A DNA stretch of 64,000 nt from Actinomyces urinae (GCF_900119695.1 NZ_LT632547.1:62001-126000), one strand, 5' to 3'. Shown: positions 33,397 to 42,589, counted from the first letter of the stretch. Numbers and translations are program-made. Notes: generated by a model not told the origin, from the letters alone.

Positions 33397-33990
33397 TCAT
33401 TTTGTTTGTGGTGCGTGAGCCTTTGGTTTGGGTAATTGCAGTTCAGGCGGCCAGGGAACGAAATCAGGTTCTAGGAGCAGAAATTCTTCCACCTTGTCTG
33501 GATATATCCAGACGATTGCTGGTCCTTGCACTTCTAGTTCCGCTAAACGTATCCGTCCGGGCACAGTAGCGATGTCCTTGATAATGAACTCGGCTATGTC
33601 GCGTGGAATCCAGTCGCTTCCTTGTTCAAATATGAGTTCGCGTGGTGTGCCATCGAATGTGTAGTTCACGGTCATCATTCCGTTAGAGTCCCAGGTCGAT
33701 GACACGTCTGTGAGGCGATCTTCCACTTCTACGGCGTTAGCGATTTCGTGGATGAAGGTGGGGTAGTCTTGCTCGTCATAGATGCATTCGTAATCGATGG
33801 ATACGAAATGGCTGAACGCCGATACTCCTGCGTGATCGGAGGCCCAGAGCACTGATTCTTTGTCATAGATATCTTCGGCTTTGAGAGCTTCTGGGTTGCG
33901 AAGCGTGAACCCCATTTCTTGCAGTTGAGCTGCAACCATCAAAGTGGTGCCGTAGTCGAGTGTTTCAGTGAAATCGTCTTCGTTGTCCAC
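33397..33990 (-). CDS. Unrecognised acidic protein next to the arsenic cassette
   Basis: 197 residues from GTG 33990, no signal peptide, no membrane span. I do not recognise it. It is strongly acidic over residues 1-150 and ends in a Pro/Lys-rich tail (PWPPELQLPKPKAHAPQTK). Aromatic and acidic patches (FSHFVSIDYECIYDEQDYPTF) and VNYTFDGTPRELIFEQGSDW suggest a small alpha/beta protein; the style is reminiscent of cytosolic immunity proteins, but this is only an impression. It is convergent with arsRC and separated from pdxR by 184 bp; no partner toxin gene is visible in the window. Confidence 0.7.
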   Translation of the reverse strand: MDNEDDFTETLDYGTTLMVAAQLQEMGFTLRNPEALKAEDIYDKESVLWASDHAGVSAFSHFVSIDYECIYDEQDYPTFIHEIANAVEVEDRLTDVSSTWDSNGMMTVNYTFDGTPRELIFEQGSDWIPRDIAEFIIKDIATVPGRIRLAELEVQGPAIVWIYPDKVEEFLLLEPDFVPWPPELQLPKPKAHAPQTK

Positions 33991-34174
33991 TCGATCATTT
34001 TTTCATGGAAGATCAAGTGGTAGCAGTGTTGCGTCTCGTGATTAGTTGACGGCGATTGCGGGAGGGTGGCAGGTTTGAAAAAGCGTTACGCCGAGTTTGG
34101 CCTGATAGTGAGCATCAAAGGTGTACTTTCCACATATTGCTGCGGGCGATACGCCCGGTACATGTTGAAGCCTG

Positions 34175-35551
34175 CTAGGAAAAGATCCACGTGACCCGTT
34201 CGGGCACGATCTGGCGTAGCTTCTTTAGCGCCGAGGCTAATTTTTCGCGACTTCCTGCGCCTAAACCAACGACTATTCCCGGCGTTCCGGATTGCCCAGA
34301 CCAGTATTTGCCCAGTGACTCTACAGCTAGTCCGGCCTCGTGAGCACCCGCCAAAACTCGCTCTTCTACACTCGCAGAAAGTTCTATGATGGCTCCCAGG
34401 CTTCCGTCCATGGTGCGACCTTCCGGGAAAATCTGCTCAAAAACGCCTCGGCGATATTTGTATTCGCGGCGCATGCGAGCAGTGTGCAGGCGAAGCCCGT
34501 CAGCGGCGAGGAAGTTGGCGAGCGCATCTTGCGCGATTCCGCAGACGGGGGTGAGCCGGTCCGCGATGCTCTCTCGTAGCGCATGAGGCGCGATGACGTA
34601 TCCCAATCCCAACGCGGGCGTCAGCGTTTTCGCAAATGAGCCAAGTAGCACCGTGCCAGCAGGGTCCAGCGCCACTAGGGCGGGGTGAGTAGCACGTAGC
34701 TCAGAGTCGTAGTCGTCCTCAATGAGAAACGCGCCCGGGGTGGAACGGCGCCACTCCACTAGCTCGCGCCGCCTCCTAGCCGGCATTTGTAAGCCGTATG
34801 GAAATTGGTGATTGGGGGTGAAAAGAACAGCATCGGGGGACAGATCGTGCAACCCTGTGGATAAGTCGCTTTCATCACTGGTCGGTAACAACACGGTTTC
34901 CCAACCGATCGAAGCCGGCACTGCGCGAAGAGAGCCGAAACCCGGATCTTCTACAGCGAGGCGGTTGCCTTGAGGTGGTGTATGCAAAGTGGCCGTGCGC
35001 ATCGCTAACGGGGAGGCGTGGTTGGAATGGCGCATGGCTGCGAGCGCCGCAAGGGTGGCGCGTAGCCCATCACGGGCGCCGGCGGTGATGAGTATTGACT
35101 TCGGGTCGATGGACACGGCCCGCGTGAGCCGGAAATGCTCTGCAAGTAGGTAACGCAGGCGGTTCGAACCCGGGCTTGGATACGCATGAGGCTCAGCAAC
35201 GGCCATGCGCCAGGCCCCGCGCCAAGCCGAGGTGGTGAGAGCCTCCAAAGGAGCGCCGGGCCGAAGCAAAATTGGGGCCGGCACAACCGGCGGCACTCCG
35301 TCCTCAGGTGGCCGCGAATGCCTCGTGGGCAAAGTGACTACAAGGTCCGGGTGAATGCGACTGCCCGAAGGAGTGGACAGCAAGATGCCCTCACCGGAAA
35401 GTTGCTCGTACGCACTAACAACCGACCCTCGCGATACCCCAAGTTCGTCAGCCAATGCGCGCGTAGAGGGAAGTCGATCGCCGGGTGCAAGCGAGCCGTC
35501 CTCCAAACGCCTGCGAATACTTGCAACGATGGAAGCAGGAATTGAGGGCAC
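34175..35551 (-). CDS. pdxR: PdxR, MocR-type (GntR/aminotransferase) regulator of PLP synthesis
   Basis: Chimeric regulator: a GntR winged helix (residues 1-70; SLAPGDRLPSTRALADELGV, SRGSVVSAYEQLSGEG) joined to a fold-I aminotransferase-like domain that binds pyridoxal phosphate. The PLP lysine is in GSFAKTLTPALGLGY near residue 308; IEDDYDSEL is the cofactor-binding Asp region. I choose GTG 35551, five bases after GGAGG; TTG 35563 sits on that site. It is divergent from pdxS, the classical arrangement in which PdxR represses itself and activates pdxS(T) when PLP is low. The 90-bp gap contains two matching boxes. Confidence 0.92.
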   Translation of the reverse strand: MPSIPASIVASIRRRLEDGSLAPGDRLPSTRALADELGVSRGSVVSAYEQLSGEGILLSTPSGSRIHPDLVVTLPTRHSRPPEDGVPPVVPAPILLRPGAPLEALTTSAWRGAWRMAVAEPHAYPSPGSNRLRYLLAEHFRLTRAVSIDPKSILITAGARDGLRATLAALAAMRHSNHASPLAMRTATLHTPPQGNRLAVEDPGFGSLRAVPASIGWETVLLPTSDESDLSTGLHDLSPDAVLFTPNHQFPYGLQMPARRRRELVEWRRSTPGAFLIEDDYDSELRATHPALVALDPAGTVLLGSFAKTLTPALGLGYVIAPHALRESIADRLTPVCGIAQDALANFLAADGLRLHTARMRREYKYRRGVFEQIFPEGRTMDGSLGAIIELSASVEERVLAGAHEAGLAVESLGKYWSGQSGTPGIVVGLGAGSREKLASALKKLRQIVPERVTWIFS

Positions 35552-35575
35552 GGAATCCTCCAACCCATTCGCATT

Positions 35576-35583
35576 GTGGTCTA
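35576..35583 (+). promoter_or_regulatory. PdxR-type box 1
   Basis: GTGGTCTA. It fits the GTGGWCTA core that, as I recall, was described for Corynebacterium glutamicum PdxR. It lies 25 bases from the pdxR start. Confidence 0.6.
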
Positions 35584-35612
35584 AAAAAGTATTTCAAAAC
35601 TGGTATTAATAA

Positions 35613-35620
35613 TAGTCCAC
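35613..35620 (-). promoter_or_regulatory. PdxR-type box 2
   Basis: Minus-strand GTGGACTA, same core with A at the degenerate position, in opposite orientation to box 1 and with 29 bases between them. It overlaps the expected pdxS promoter, whose likely -10 (AATAAT, 35608-35613) is adjacent. Confidence 0.6.
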
Positions 35621-35641
35621 GGGTGGGCGAGAATAGGAACT

Positions 35642-36523
35642 ATGAGTTACATGATTGAACCAGAAAAGCTCGTGCTCGCTGAAGGCCTTAAGGGCGGCGT
35701 CATTATGGACGTCGTAACCGCCGAACAAGCCAAGATTGCTGAAGATTCTGGCGCCGTAGCCGTGATGGCACTTGAACGCGTTCCCGCAGATATTCGCGCC
35801 GAAGGCGGCGTTGCCCGCATGTCCGACCCCGATCTTATCGAGGGGATTATGAATGCCGTATCGATTCCCGTCATGGCCAAAGCGCGTATAGGTCATTTTG
35901 TGGAAGCGCAAGTGCTTCAAGCACTCGGCATTGATTGGGTGGACGAGTCCGAGGTGCTCTCGCCAGCCGACTACGTGAACCACATCAGCAAGCGCGAATA
36001 CTCCGTTCCCTTTGTGTGCGGCGCAACTAACCTTGGTGAAGCCTTGCGTCGTATCAACGAGGGCGCTGCGATGATCCGTTCAAAAGGTGAGGCCGGCACG
36101 GGTGATGTCTCGGAGGCCACCAAGCACATTCGGAAGATCAAGAAAGAGATCGCGGCGCTGGTGAACCTCACCGAGGATGAGCTGTACGTGGCCGCCAAGG
36201 AGCTTGCTGCTCCATATGACCTAGTGGCTCAGGTGGCTCGCGAGGGTAAGCTTCCTGTTCCACTTTTCGTGGCCGGTGGCGTGGCTACTCCGGCAGATGC
36301 TGCGATGATGATGCAGCTCGGCGCCGATGGTGTGTTTGTGGGCTCGGGCATTTTTAAGTCTGGTGATCCGAAGGCGCGGGCCGCAGCTATCGTCAAGGCC
36401 ACCGCCTCTTATGATGACCCGAAGGTTATTGCAGATGTCTCGCGCGGTTTGGGTGAGGCCATGGTTGGGATCAATGTGGCTGACTTGCCTGCGCCGCATC
36501 GTCTTGCTGAGCGTGGCTGGTAA
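35642..36523 (+). CDS. pdxS: Pyridoxal 5'-phosphate synthase lyase subunit PdxS (Pdx1)
   Basis: Makes PLP from ribose 5-phosphate, glyceraldehyde 3-phosphate and ammonia. 293 residues. The Schiff-base lysine is Lys80 in [57 protein letters not shown] and [19 protein letters not shown] are Pdx1 signatures, and the phosphate loop is [19 protein letters not shown]. It starts at ATG with AGGA upstream. Divergent from pdxR. The glutaminase PdxT, usually encoded next to it, is not here: a strong terminator and an unrelated transporter follow. Confidence 0.97.
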   Translation: MSYMIEPEKLVLAEGLKGGVIMDVVTAEQAKIAEDSGAVAVMALERVPADIRAEGGVARMSDPDLIEGIMNAVSIPVMAKARIGHFVEAQVLQALGIDWVDESEVLSPADYVNHISKREYSVPFVCGATNLGEALRRINEGAAMIRSKGEAGTGDVSEATKHIRKIKKEIAALVNLTEDELYVAAKELAAPYDLVAQVAREGKLPVPLFVAGGVATPADAAMMMQLGADGVFVGSGIFKSGDPKARAAAIVKATASYDDPKVIADVSRGLGEAMVGINVADLPAPHRLAERGW

Positions 36524-36573
36524 CGCGATAGGTATGACTGTTAGAGCTTGATAGCCATTGCCAAGTGCTCAGT

Positions 36574-36618
36574 AGCGTGGGGACTGGTTCGTAATTGAAC
36601 GGGTCCCCACGCTTTTGC
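36574..36618 (+). terminator. Terminator of pdxS
   Basis: AGCGTGGGGAC/GTCCCCACGCT, 11 bp, with an inner GTTC/GAAC pairing, followed by TTTTGCT. Strong rho-independent geometry. Confidence 0.9.
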
Positions 36619-36738
36619 TCTGCCTGTTAATGAGGGTCGCGCCGTACACTCTAAGGGTGTGTGAGTAGTCTCATGGTTCCGTAGCCCACCTGGTGGACTC
36701 GTTTTGTTTGGCCGCAGGAGCAACCATAGGTTTTTTAT

Positions 36739-37458
36739 ATGTCCACAACCGTACACTCGCCACTGGCTTTAGGAGCCCGAGATGTCCTGCCCGTAGCCCT
36801 GGGTTATGTTCCTCTGGGCATGGGGATGGGGATGACGCTCACCGGCGCGGGTTTGGACTGGTGGTGGGCGCCCATCTTCTCGCTGTTCATGTATGCCGGT
36901 TCTATGCAATATCTCATCGTGCCGATGATTGTGGCGCACGAGCCGTTTGCAGCAATAGCGCTTGCAACCCTTCTCATTCAATTTCGACATGTTTTTTACG
37001 GGATTAGCTTCCCGTTGGACCTCGTGAAGAACAAGGTGGCGAAAATCTACTCGATCCACGCGCTTACGGACGAGGTCTATGCGGTTATTGCGTCCAAACC
37101 AAAGGCCGAGCTGACGGGGGAGAGAGTGCTGTGTACTCAGGTTTTCGCGCACGCTACTTGGACTTTAGGGTGTACACTTGGTGCGCTAATTGGGCTCGCT
37201 GTTCCGATTGACGGACGGATTCTTAACTTTGTACTGACTTCGCTTTTCATCGTGCTGATGTTAGAGGCCTACCTCGCGAACCGGGCGCGTTTTGATTTTG
37301 CACTTGCAGTAGTAATCGGTGTGGGCATGCTCGTGTTACCAGGCTCGATCTATCTGCCCGTTTCTCTGGCTACGCTCACAGTCGCTTTGCTAATCGCCTC
37401 ACGTTTGAATCCGGTTAGCCCGTCGTCAGGTAGGGTTAGGAGGGATGGAATGCCGTGA
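36739..37458 (+). CDS. azlC: AzlC/BrnF-family branched-chain amino acid exporter, large subunit
   Basis: Membrane permease (239 residues, about seven helices) that with AzlD/BrnE exports leucine, isoleucine, valine and methionine. The family signature is VLPVALGYVPLGMGMGMTLT near the N-terminus, AGSMQYLIVPMIVAHEP, and LLIQFRHVFYGISFPLDL. It starts at ATG; no strong Shine-Dalgarno is present, and TAGGTT lies six bases upstream, allowing a leaderless start. It overlaps the small subunit by four bases. The 120 bp upstream contain a CCACC-T-GGTGG palindrome but no certain promoter. Confidence 0.92.
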   Translation: MSTTVHSPLALGARDVLPVALGYVPLGMGMGMTLTGAGLDWWWAPIFSLFMYAGSMQYLIVPMIVAHEPFAAIALATLLIQFRHVFYGISFPLDLVKNKVAKIYSIHALTDEVYAVIASKPKAELTGERVLCTQVFAHATWTLGCTLGALIGLAVPIDGRILNFVLTSLFIVLMLEAYLANRARFDFALAVVIGVGMLVLPGSIYLPVSLATLTVALLIASRLNPVSPSSGRVRRDGMP

Positions 37459-37775
37459 CCGGATACATTATCGGCATTATTGCCACCGTTTTTGTTATAA
37501 CGTTTTCGCTACGTGCGGCGCCATTCGTCTTTTTGTCTCGCGTTCGTGATTCTGAAACACTTGCCTACCTCGGCGCGGCCATGCCGGCAGGTGTCATGCT
37601 CATACTGGTGATTTTCACACTTCAGGGCACCTCGTTTTCCAGTGTGGAGTCTTGGCTACCACCAACAACGGGAGTAATCACTACCCTTGGCGTGCATCTG
37701 ACATTCCGTAAGGTGCTGTGGTCTCTGCTGGCAGGCACCGGGGCCTTCGCTATTGTCCTTGCACTGGTTGGCTAG
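37455..37775 (+). CDS. azlD: AzlD/BrnE-family exporter, small subunit
   Basis: 106-residue membrane protein with about three to four helices; obligatory partner of AzlC in branched-chain amino acid export. The segment VITFSLRAAPFVFLSRVRDS with the conserved R-A-x-P-F is the AzlD signature, followed by LAYLGAAMPAGVMLILVIFT. It starts at GTG overlapping the azlC stop (GTGA), a conserved coupling. No regulator (Lrp/AzlB) is adjacent. Identification rests on motif plus neighbourhood. Confidence 0.92.
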   Translation: MTGYIIGIIATVFVITFSLRAAPFVFLSRVRDSETLAYLGAAMPAGVMLILVIFTLQGTSFSSVESWLPPTTGVITTLGVHLTFRKVLWSLLAGTGAFAIVLALVG

Positions 37776-37893
37776 GCATCACTGGAGCCGATAGCCAAGT
37801 GCTCGACATGTGAGAAAAACCGCAAATATTGGTGGTTTTGATATGATTATTCCGCGCAAATCCAACCCAATAAACACATGCGAAAGGGAGCTC

Positions 37894-38850
37894 ATGGATA
37901 GCCAAAATAATCCCACAGCAGAATCATCCGATGTGCCTGACAATGGATCAGCTGCGCAGAATTCAGAGCCGGAAGTGACAGGTGCCGAGCCAGTCGAACC
38001 CGCAACCCAGGTTGCGCCTCCGCCCGCGCCTCCCGCGGCCGCAGCTCCAAGCGCACCCATTGCAGATGCTCCCGAAGCAAGTGCGCCCGCCGCGCCGAAC
38101 GGCAGTGTTTTACCCGCCCCAGCTCCGGATAATGGTCCTGCGCAACCAGCACCCGGCCAAGTAGCATATGCGGCGCCGGCAGCTCCAACGAACCCCGCTG
38201 ATTCGTTTGGTGGTGCGTTCCCGGCAATGTGGGCAGCATTCGTGCTGATCTTTAAGGGCAAATTGGTTGACGCATTCCAGATCGGTGATACCTACCGCCA
38301 CTACTGGCACGTAGCGGTTGGTGGATTCATCATCTTGGTAAGTATCCTCCCAGCCGCAACTGCGATCGCCGCTGCAAACGGATTGAATACTACGTTTACG
38401 AGCGTATTCGGATCTTCTGCATCGCTTGTGGAGAGTCCGTTTACGCTGGGCTTGAAGGTATTCTTTGGTTCGCTCGTGGTCTTCGCGATAATCACTTTTT
38501 CTTTCATTACTTCACTCTTCTTCACTCTAAGAGTTCGCGGCGTGCAAGCACCTTACGGCCGCGCGGCAACCGTGTGGAGCGTAGCGGCAACCCCTGCGAT
38601 CTTCGTTGTGGCAGTGACCGCGCTTCTCGTAATCATTCCCTCGGGTATCACCTATGCCATCGGAACCTTTTTCCTACTTGCAACCACTGGGATTGTAGGA
38701 ATGATGGCTAACATTGCAAACTATGTTGGTTTGAACCGAATTGCTCCGGTGCACAAGTCCTACCTGGTTCCGTTCGTCTTGTTCAACATGCTTGCGTCTG
38801 TTGTGTCGGCAGTGGCAGTGTCCGTGTTTCTTTCTAGTGTGATGTCGTAA
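37894..38850 (+). CDS. Membrane protein with Pro/Ala-rich cytosolic N-terminus, unrecognised family
   Basis: 318 residues from ATG 37894, which has AAAGGGAG five bases upstream; the open frame begins 84 bases earlier without such a site. Residues 1-110 are low-complexity Ala/Pro/Glu; residues 125-318 form about five membrane helices (WHVAVGGFIILVSILPAATA, GSLVVFAIITFSFITSLFF, TPAIFVVAVTALLVIIPSG and others), in the general style of Yip1- or zinc-ribbon-associated membrane proteins, but no family is certain. The stop overlaps the next ATG (TAATG), so it forms a pair with the lipoprotein and probably works with it at the membrane. Confidence 0.8.
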   Translation: MDSQNNPTAESSDVPDNGSAAQNSEPEVTGAEPVEPATQVAPPPAPPAAAAPSAPIADAPEASAPAAPNGSVLPAPAPDNGPAQPAPGQVAYAAPAAPTNPADSFGGAFPAMWAAFVLIFKGKLVDAFQIGDTYRHYWHVAVGGFIILVSILPAATAIAAANGLNTTFTSVFGSSASLVESPFTLGLKVFFGSLVVFAIITFSFITSLFFTLRVRGVQAPYGRAATVWSVAATPAIFVVAVTALLVIIPSGITYAIGTFFLLATTGIVGMMANIANYVGLNRIAPVHKSYLVPFVLFNMLASVVSAVAVSVFLSSVMS

Positions 38851-40841
38851 TGAAACAGAACCAGAAGTCACGTTTCAGCCTAGTGGCCCTAGGCCTTGCC
38901 CTCGTGATGCTCCTTAGCGCCTGTGGCGCACGCGTCACCACTAACCTCACCCTCGACGAGAACGGTGCTGGAACCCGTACTATCGCTTTCAAAGTGAAGA
39001 ACGATTCGGATGCGAAGGAGAAAATTAACGGCGGCTACGAGGCGATACAGGCTGCAATCGAAAAGCACCTGCCCTCCGAGCTTGAATTCTCCGGCATAAA
39101 CGCCACTGACGAGGAAGCGACTGGCAACTTCAAGCTGACCTTCAGCTCCCTAGATGACTACCGGGAGAAAGTAGCCAGTATTCTTGCCGCCGGCGGAATG
39201 GACAGGGATCCGGAAATCACCTTCTATTCGGCAGACGGAATCCTTAAAAAGGGAGTTCAATACACCGAGAACTTTACTTCTACCGAATTGTTGGCATGGG
39301 TGCCAGATGCGCTTGTTGTTGAAGGCGTGATTGACTCCTCAAACAAGTCGTACGTTATTGACGGCGAGGATGCAGGAACGCTCACGATCGGGGACAAGAG
39401 CTTCAAGCAAGAGTACGGCGGTGCGTTCAGGATCAATGAGACCAAAGACCAGGCTTTTTCCTACGTTGGCCTCGAAATCACGCCACTAGATAACGACGAA
39501 TTTGACGTCGTTATTCGCATGCAGCGTCCGAAAGACACTGCTGCCCCGATTAAGAAGCTAGATGATGAGTTCCTCGCTTCCCTCGGTAGCGATGTGGAAA
39601 TTGACGCTGACGTAGAGTCCACAACGGACGTATACGAGCGCACCGTCAGTTTTCAGGCGGCCTCAGTGGATGATCTAGTGAAAAAGATCGACACAGTTTA
39701 CGGCGAAGGCACCACGCAGCTCGAGGTGTCCAACGAAAAAGCTGAAGGTAGGGCGGCCATTAGCCGCACGTACAAGGGCAGTGTAGACCCGGTCCAGATC
39801 TGTGCTCAGAACTGCCGAAAGAGTGTGACTATCTACGCGCCAGAAGGTTTCTTATCGCAATATGGTGACCAGCAGTATTTCGCCGACTACTCGGGGACTT
39901 TTGAGGCTGCGTTCGAAAAAGACATCACATTCGAATCAATGGATGTGGCTCTCAACGTATCACCCTCTGCGGAATGGACAATGGGGATTGACCTCGTTGT
40001 AGATACGAGCGAATACGCAGATTTCCTCGATGACGTCGACGCCTTGGTGACGGTGCCAGAAGAGTTTGGGACGGTCTCTTCGTCCGATTCAGATGGTGAG
40101 CGAACCTACTCCATTAAGGTATCCGCATCGGCAGATAACAACGACGCTATTGTTAACGCGATGGATGGTTATATCGATGTACATGAGTTTTCAAAAAGTG
40201 AAAAGCAGTACATGGAAGGGGACTACGTAGTCAGTGTTTCTATCGATCCTGCGCAGCTTCTCGGCGGAGTCGATACAAAGGCAATGACCGCACGTATCGA
40301 GCTTGAATCAGGAGATAAATTCGTCGATGGTGAATGGTTGAATGACTGGCAAATTGACGGTTCTACAGCCACCTATTCGACAAGTGACTCAACGTATATT
40401 GCCTTCGAAGGCGCTGCATTTAGGCATTCGATAGGCAAGACGATCGCCCTCATTGTAATTGGCGTTCTCCTTCTTGCAGGCGCGGTGTTGGCTTACATTT
40501 ACCGTAAGCCTCTAGGGGAATTCCTCTCACGCGCGGGCAAGTCGGCCAAGGTCGCGAGCGCAAACGCCACTGAGCATGTCAAGCAAGCATCTCAAAGTGC
40601 GTCGGCAAGCTATGCCACCGCCATGGAACAGTCGCAAAGTGGCACAGATTCAGCCCGCCCGGTTGCTGGCAACGGAATGACTGCGCCTGGCTCCGCAGCA
40701 GTTCCGGTATCTACGGGGATGGGAGCCAGTCCTGCCGATGCTGTTTCAACAACAGCGGGTGTAGCTGACGCGTCCAATGGTGGTGTATCCTCTGAAGCCG
40801 GTCGAGAGCCGCACGGGTTCACCGAGCACCAATTGACATAG
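38850..40841 (+). CDS. Large lipoprotein with C-terminal membrane anchor
   Basis: 663 residues. Signal peptide with lipobox LLSAC (Cys25), then an ectodomain of about 510 residues with at least two similar segments: an N-terminal part beginning ARVTTNLTLDENGAGTRTIA and a later one around NVSPSAEWTMGIDLVVDTSE. This resembles the LppM-type YhcN/DUF3153 class of actinobacterial lipoproteins, which starts the same way after the cysteine. A transmembrane helix (GKTIALIVIGVLLLAGAVLA) near 535 and a basic plus Ala/Ser-rich cytosolic tail follow, so the protein is anchored at both ends. Translationally coupled to the preceding membrane protein. Confidence 0.82.
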   Translation: MKQNQKSRFSLVALGLALVMLLSACGARVTTNLTLDENGAGTRTIAFKVKNDSDAKEKINGGYEAIQAAIEKHLPSELEFSGINATDEEATGNFKLTFSSLDDYREKVASILAAGGMDRDPEITFYSADGILKKGVQYTENFTSTELLAWVPDALVVEGVIDSSNKSYVIDGEDAGTLTIGDKSFKQEYGGAFRINETKDQAFSYVGLEITPLDNDEFDVVIRMQRPKDTAAPIKKLDDEFLASLGSDVEIDADVESTTDVYERTVSFQAASVDDLVKKIDTVYGEGTTQLEVSNEKAEGRAAISRTYKGSVDPVQICAQNCRKSVTIYAPEGFLSQYGDQQYFADYSGTFEAAFEKDITFESMDVALNVSPSAEWTMGIDLVVDTSEYADFLDDVDALVTVPEEFGTVSSSDSDGERTYSIKVSASADNNDAIVNAMDGYIDVHEFSKSEKQYMEGDYVVSVSIDPAQLLGGVDTKAMTARIELESGDKFVDGEWLNDWQIDGSTATYSTSDSTYIAFEGAAFRHSIGKTIALIVIGVLLLAGAVLAYIYRKPLGEFLSRAGKSAKVASANATEHVKQASQSASASYATAMEQSQSGTDSARPVAGNGMTAPGSAAVPVSTGMGASPADAVSTTAGVADASNGGVSSEAGREPHGFTEHQLT

Positions 40842-40861
40842 TACGAACGCAACCACTAGTA

Positions 40862-40895
40862 GGGGCCAACAGTCTTTTTGCAGACTGTTGGCCCC
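40862..40895 (+). terminator. 14-bp perfect hairpin after the lipoprotein gene
   Basis: GGGGCCAACAGTCT/AGACTGTTGGCCCC with a six-base loop. No T-run follows, so termination efficiency is uncertain. Confidence 0.7.
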
Positions 40896-41078
40896 ATTAG
40901 CGTTGGTTGCAATTTGCGCCTCTACCCGGTGATAAATGCAGACCACCTTATACAAATCGTGTCTTTACAAAAGAAGAGGGAAAACCAAACCAAAATCCGG
41001 GCACGAGGTCCACGCATGCATTGAAGTCGCAACAATGTTATATCTTTGTGTGCAATAGAACCAACGAGGGGGCTTCAT

Positions 41079-41501
41079 ATGAGCTATCCAGAAAACAACA
41101 ACCAGAGTCAGGTTCCCGGCGCTAATGGCAACTCCTACGGTAACCAGTACCAGGCTCCACCTCCTTCATATTCGCAGCAGCCTGGAGGCCAGTACTCGGC
41201 CCAGCAGAACTATGGATCGTATTCGGGCGTGTACGGCTATCCGTATGCGGCTAGTGGTTACAAGCACGTGAACAAGCACCTGTTCGTTTGGCTGGGAGCA
41301 TTCCTGCTGGGCGGGTTTGGTGTTGACCGCTTCATGCGCGGGCAGGTGGGGCTTGGCCTCGCCAAGTTCTTCTGCAACTGGCTGACGTTTGGCATCTGGG
41401 GCCTGGTGGACTGGATTATTGCCGCCGTCAAAGCCTACGGGGAAGCATACGGTGCCTCAGAAGAAATTGTTTTCGATTACACCGGAGCGTACACCCGCTA
41501 A
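41079..41501 (+). CDS. TM2-domain membrane protein
   Basis: 140 residues from ATG 41079 with GAGGGGG about seven bases upstream. Residues 1-60 are a Gln/Tyr/Gly/Pro-rich, probably disordered tail ([20 protein letters not shown]). Residues 65-115 are the TM2 domain: two helices joined by the diagnostic [20 protein letters not shown], then [17 protein letters not shown]2 proteins are widespread in actinobacteria with no defined biochemical function. Monocistronic, flanked by hairpins. The 237-bp gap upstream holds the previous terminator and A-rich sequence, no gene. Confidence 0.9.
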   Translation: MSYPENNNQSQVPGANGNSYGNQYQAPPPSYSQQPGGQYSAQQNYGSYSGVYGYPYAASGYKHVNKHLFVWLGAFLLGGFGVDRFMRGQVGLGLAKFFCNWLTFGIWGLVDWIIAAVKAYGEAYGASEEIVFDYTGAYTR

Positions 41502-41515
41502 TAGAAACCACAGTA

Positions 41516-41550
41516 GACGGGGGCGTGCAGCTGGCGCGCTCCCGTATTTT
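41516..41550 (+). terminator. Terminator of the TM2 gene
   Basis: ACGGG.../...CCCGT stem extended by GC-rich GGCGTGC/GCGCGC pairing, followed by ATTTT. It lies immediately before the aldo-keto reductase promoter. Confidence 0.75.
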
Positions 41551-41568
41551 GCACGTTATATTGGCTGT

Positions 41569-42543
41569 ATGAACAAAACTTTGCCTTCAATGCCATACAA
41601 CCGTTTAGGCTCCTCGGGTCTACAGGTCTCCCAGTTCAGCTTCGGCTCATGGGTTACGTTTGGAAGTCAAGTAGACACGGGTGTCGCAAAAGAACAGCTC
41701 CAGATAGCTGCAGAGGCCGGTGTCAACTTCTTCGATAACGCGGAATCTTACGAGTTTGGTAAATCTGAAGAAATAATGGGTCAGGCTATCCGCGAGCTCG
41801 GCTGGAAACGCCACGAGTACATCATCTCCACAAAGCTGTTCTGGGGAATTCACGACATGGTGAATATGAAGAACACGCTTAACCGCAAGTATTTGATGCA
41901 GGCAGTTGATGGCTCTCTAGAGCGTCTTGGTTTGGACTATGTGGACCTGGTTTACGCACACAGGCCCGATCCGAACACGCCCATTGAAGAAACTGTTTAC
42001 GCATTTTCAGACATGATCAGTCAGGGCAAGGCCCTCTACTGGGGGACTTCTGAATGGTCTGCCGATGATATTCGTGCTGCCTACGAAATCGCTGACCGCA
42101 GGAACTTGCGTAAACCTGTCATGGAGCAACCGCAATACAATCTGCTCCATAGGCACAAGGTGGAAAGCGAGTTTGCGCGCCTATACGAGGATATTGGCCT
42201 TGGTCTTACCACTTGGAGCCCGCTCGCCTCTGGAATCTTGACCGGTAAGTACCTTGATGGTATTCCCGAAGGATCGCGAGCCACATTGGAGGGGCGCGAA
42301 TCGATCGCTGAGGAGGCCCGCAAGCATGAAAAGGGCGTTCGCGCTCTGGTAGCTATGGCGGAGGAACTCGAGGTATCTCCGGCGCAGCTTGCACTAGCCT
42401 GGGTTGCAGCAAACCCGCATGTTTCTACGGTTATCCTAGGAGCCTCGTCCGCGAAGCAGCTTGAGGAAAACCTGGGGGCACTAACGGCTCTGGGGCGCCT
42501 CACCCCCGAGCTCAAGAGCAAGCTAGACCAACTTTTCGCATAA
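41569..42543 (+). CDS. Aldo-keto reductase, Kv-beta-like (AKR6)
   Basis: NADPH-dependent oxidoreductase, 324 residues, (alpha/beta)8 barrel. The catalytic tetrad is visible: Asp and Tyr in [15 protein letters not shown], Lys in IISTKLFW, His in [14 protein letters not shown]; cofactor-binding segments are [12 protein letters not shown] and [19 protein letters not shown] and [15 protein letters not shown] are features of the voltage-gated K+ channel beta-subunit branch. Start is ATG 41569: TATATT ends six bases before it and there is no Shine-Dalgarno, so the upstream open frame through the terminator is not used. The natural substrate is unknown. Confidence 0.92.
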   Translation: MNKTLPSMPYNRLGSSGLQVSQFSFGSWVTFGSQVDTGVAKEQLQIAAEAGVNFFDNAESYEFGKSEEIMGQAIRELGWKRHEYIISTKLFWGIHDMVNMKNTLNRKYLMQAVDGSLERLGLDYVDLVYAHRPDPNTPIEETVYAFSDMISQGKALYWGTSEWSADDIRAAYEIADRRNLRKPVMEQPQYNLLHRHKVESEFARLYEDIGLGLTTWSPLASGILTGKYLDGIPEGSRATLEGRESIAEEARKHEKGVRALVAMAEELEVSPAQLALAWVAANPHVSTVILGASSAKQLEENLGALTALGRLTPELKSKLDQLFA

Positions 42544-42561
42544 ACGTAGTGACAACTGTAG

Positions 42562-42589
42562 CGGCCGTGATCGACATGATTCACGGCCG
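42562..42589. terminator. Bidirectional hairpin between the reductase and the LPXTG gene
   Basis: CGGCCGTGA/TCACGGCCG with a 10-base loop between convergent genes. No marked T-run on either side. Confidence 0.65.

Noticed and set aside
29874-33400. Classical tRNA attachment site with a direct repeat of the tRNA 3' end
   Set aside because: I looked for a second copy of the T-arm/acceptor sequence downstream and found none; only the inverted 20-bp repeat is present, and no integrase.
36621-36738. Riboswitch or attenuator upstream of azlC
   Set aside because: Only a short CCACC/GGTGG palindrome is visible; no conserved riboswitch core or leader peptide could be supported.
41389-41568. N-terminal extension of the aldo-keto reductase
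   Set aside because: It crosses the TM2 gene end and its terminator; the family N-terminus begins after ATG 41569.
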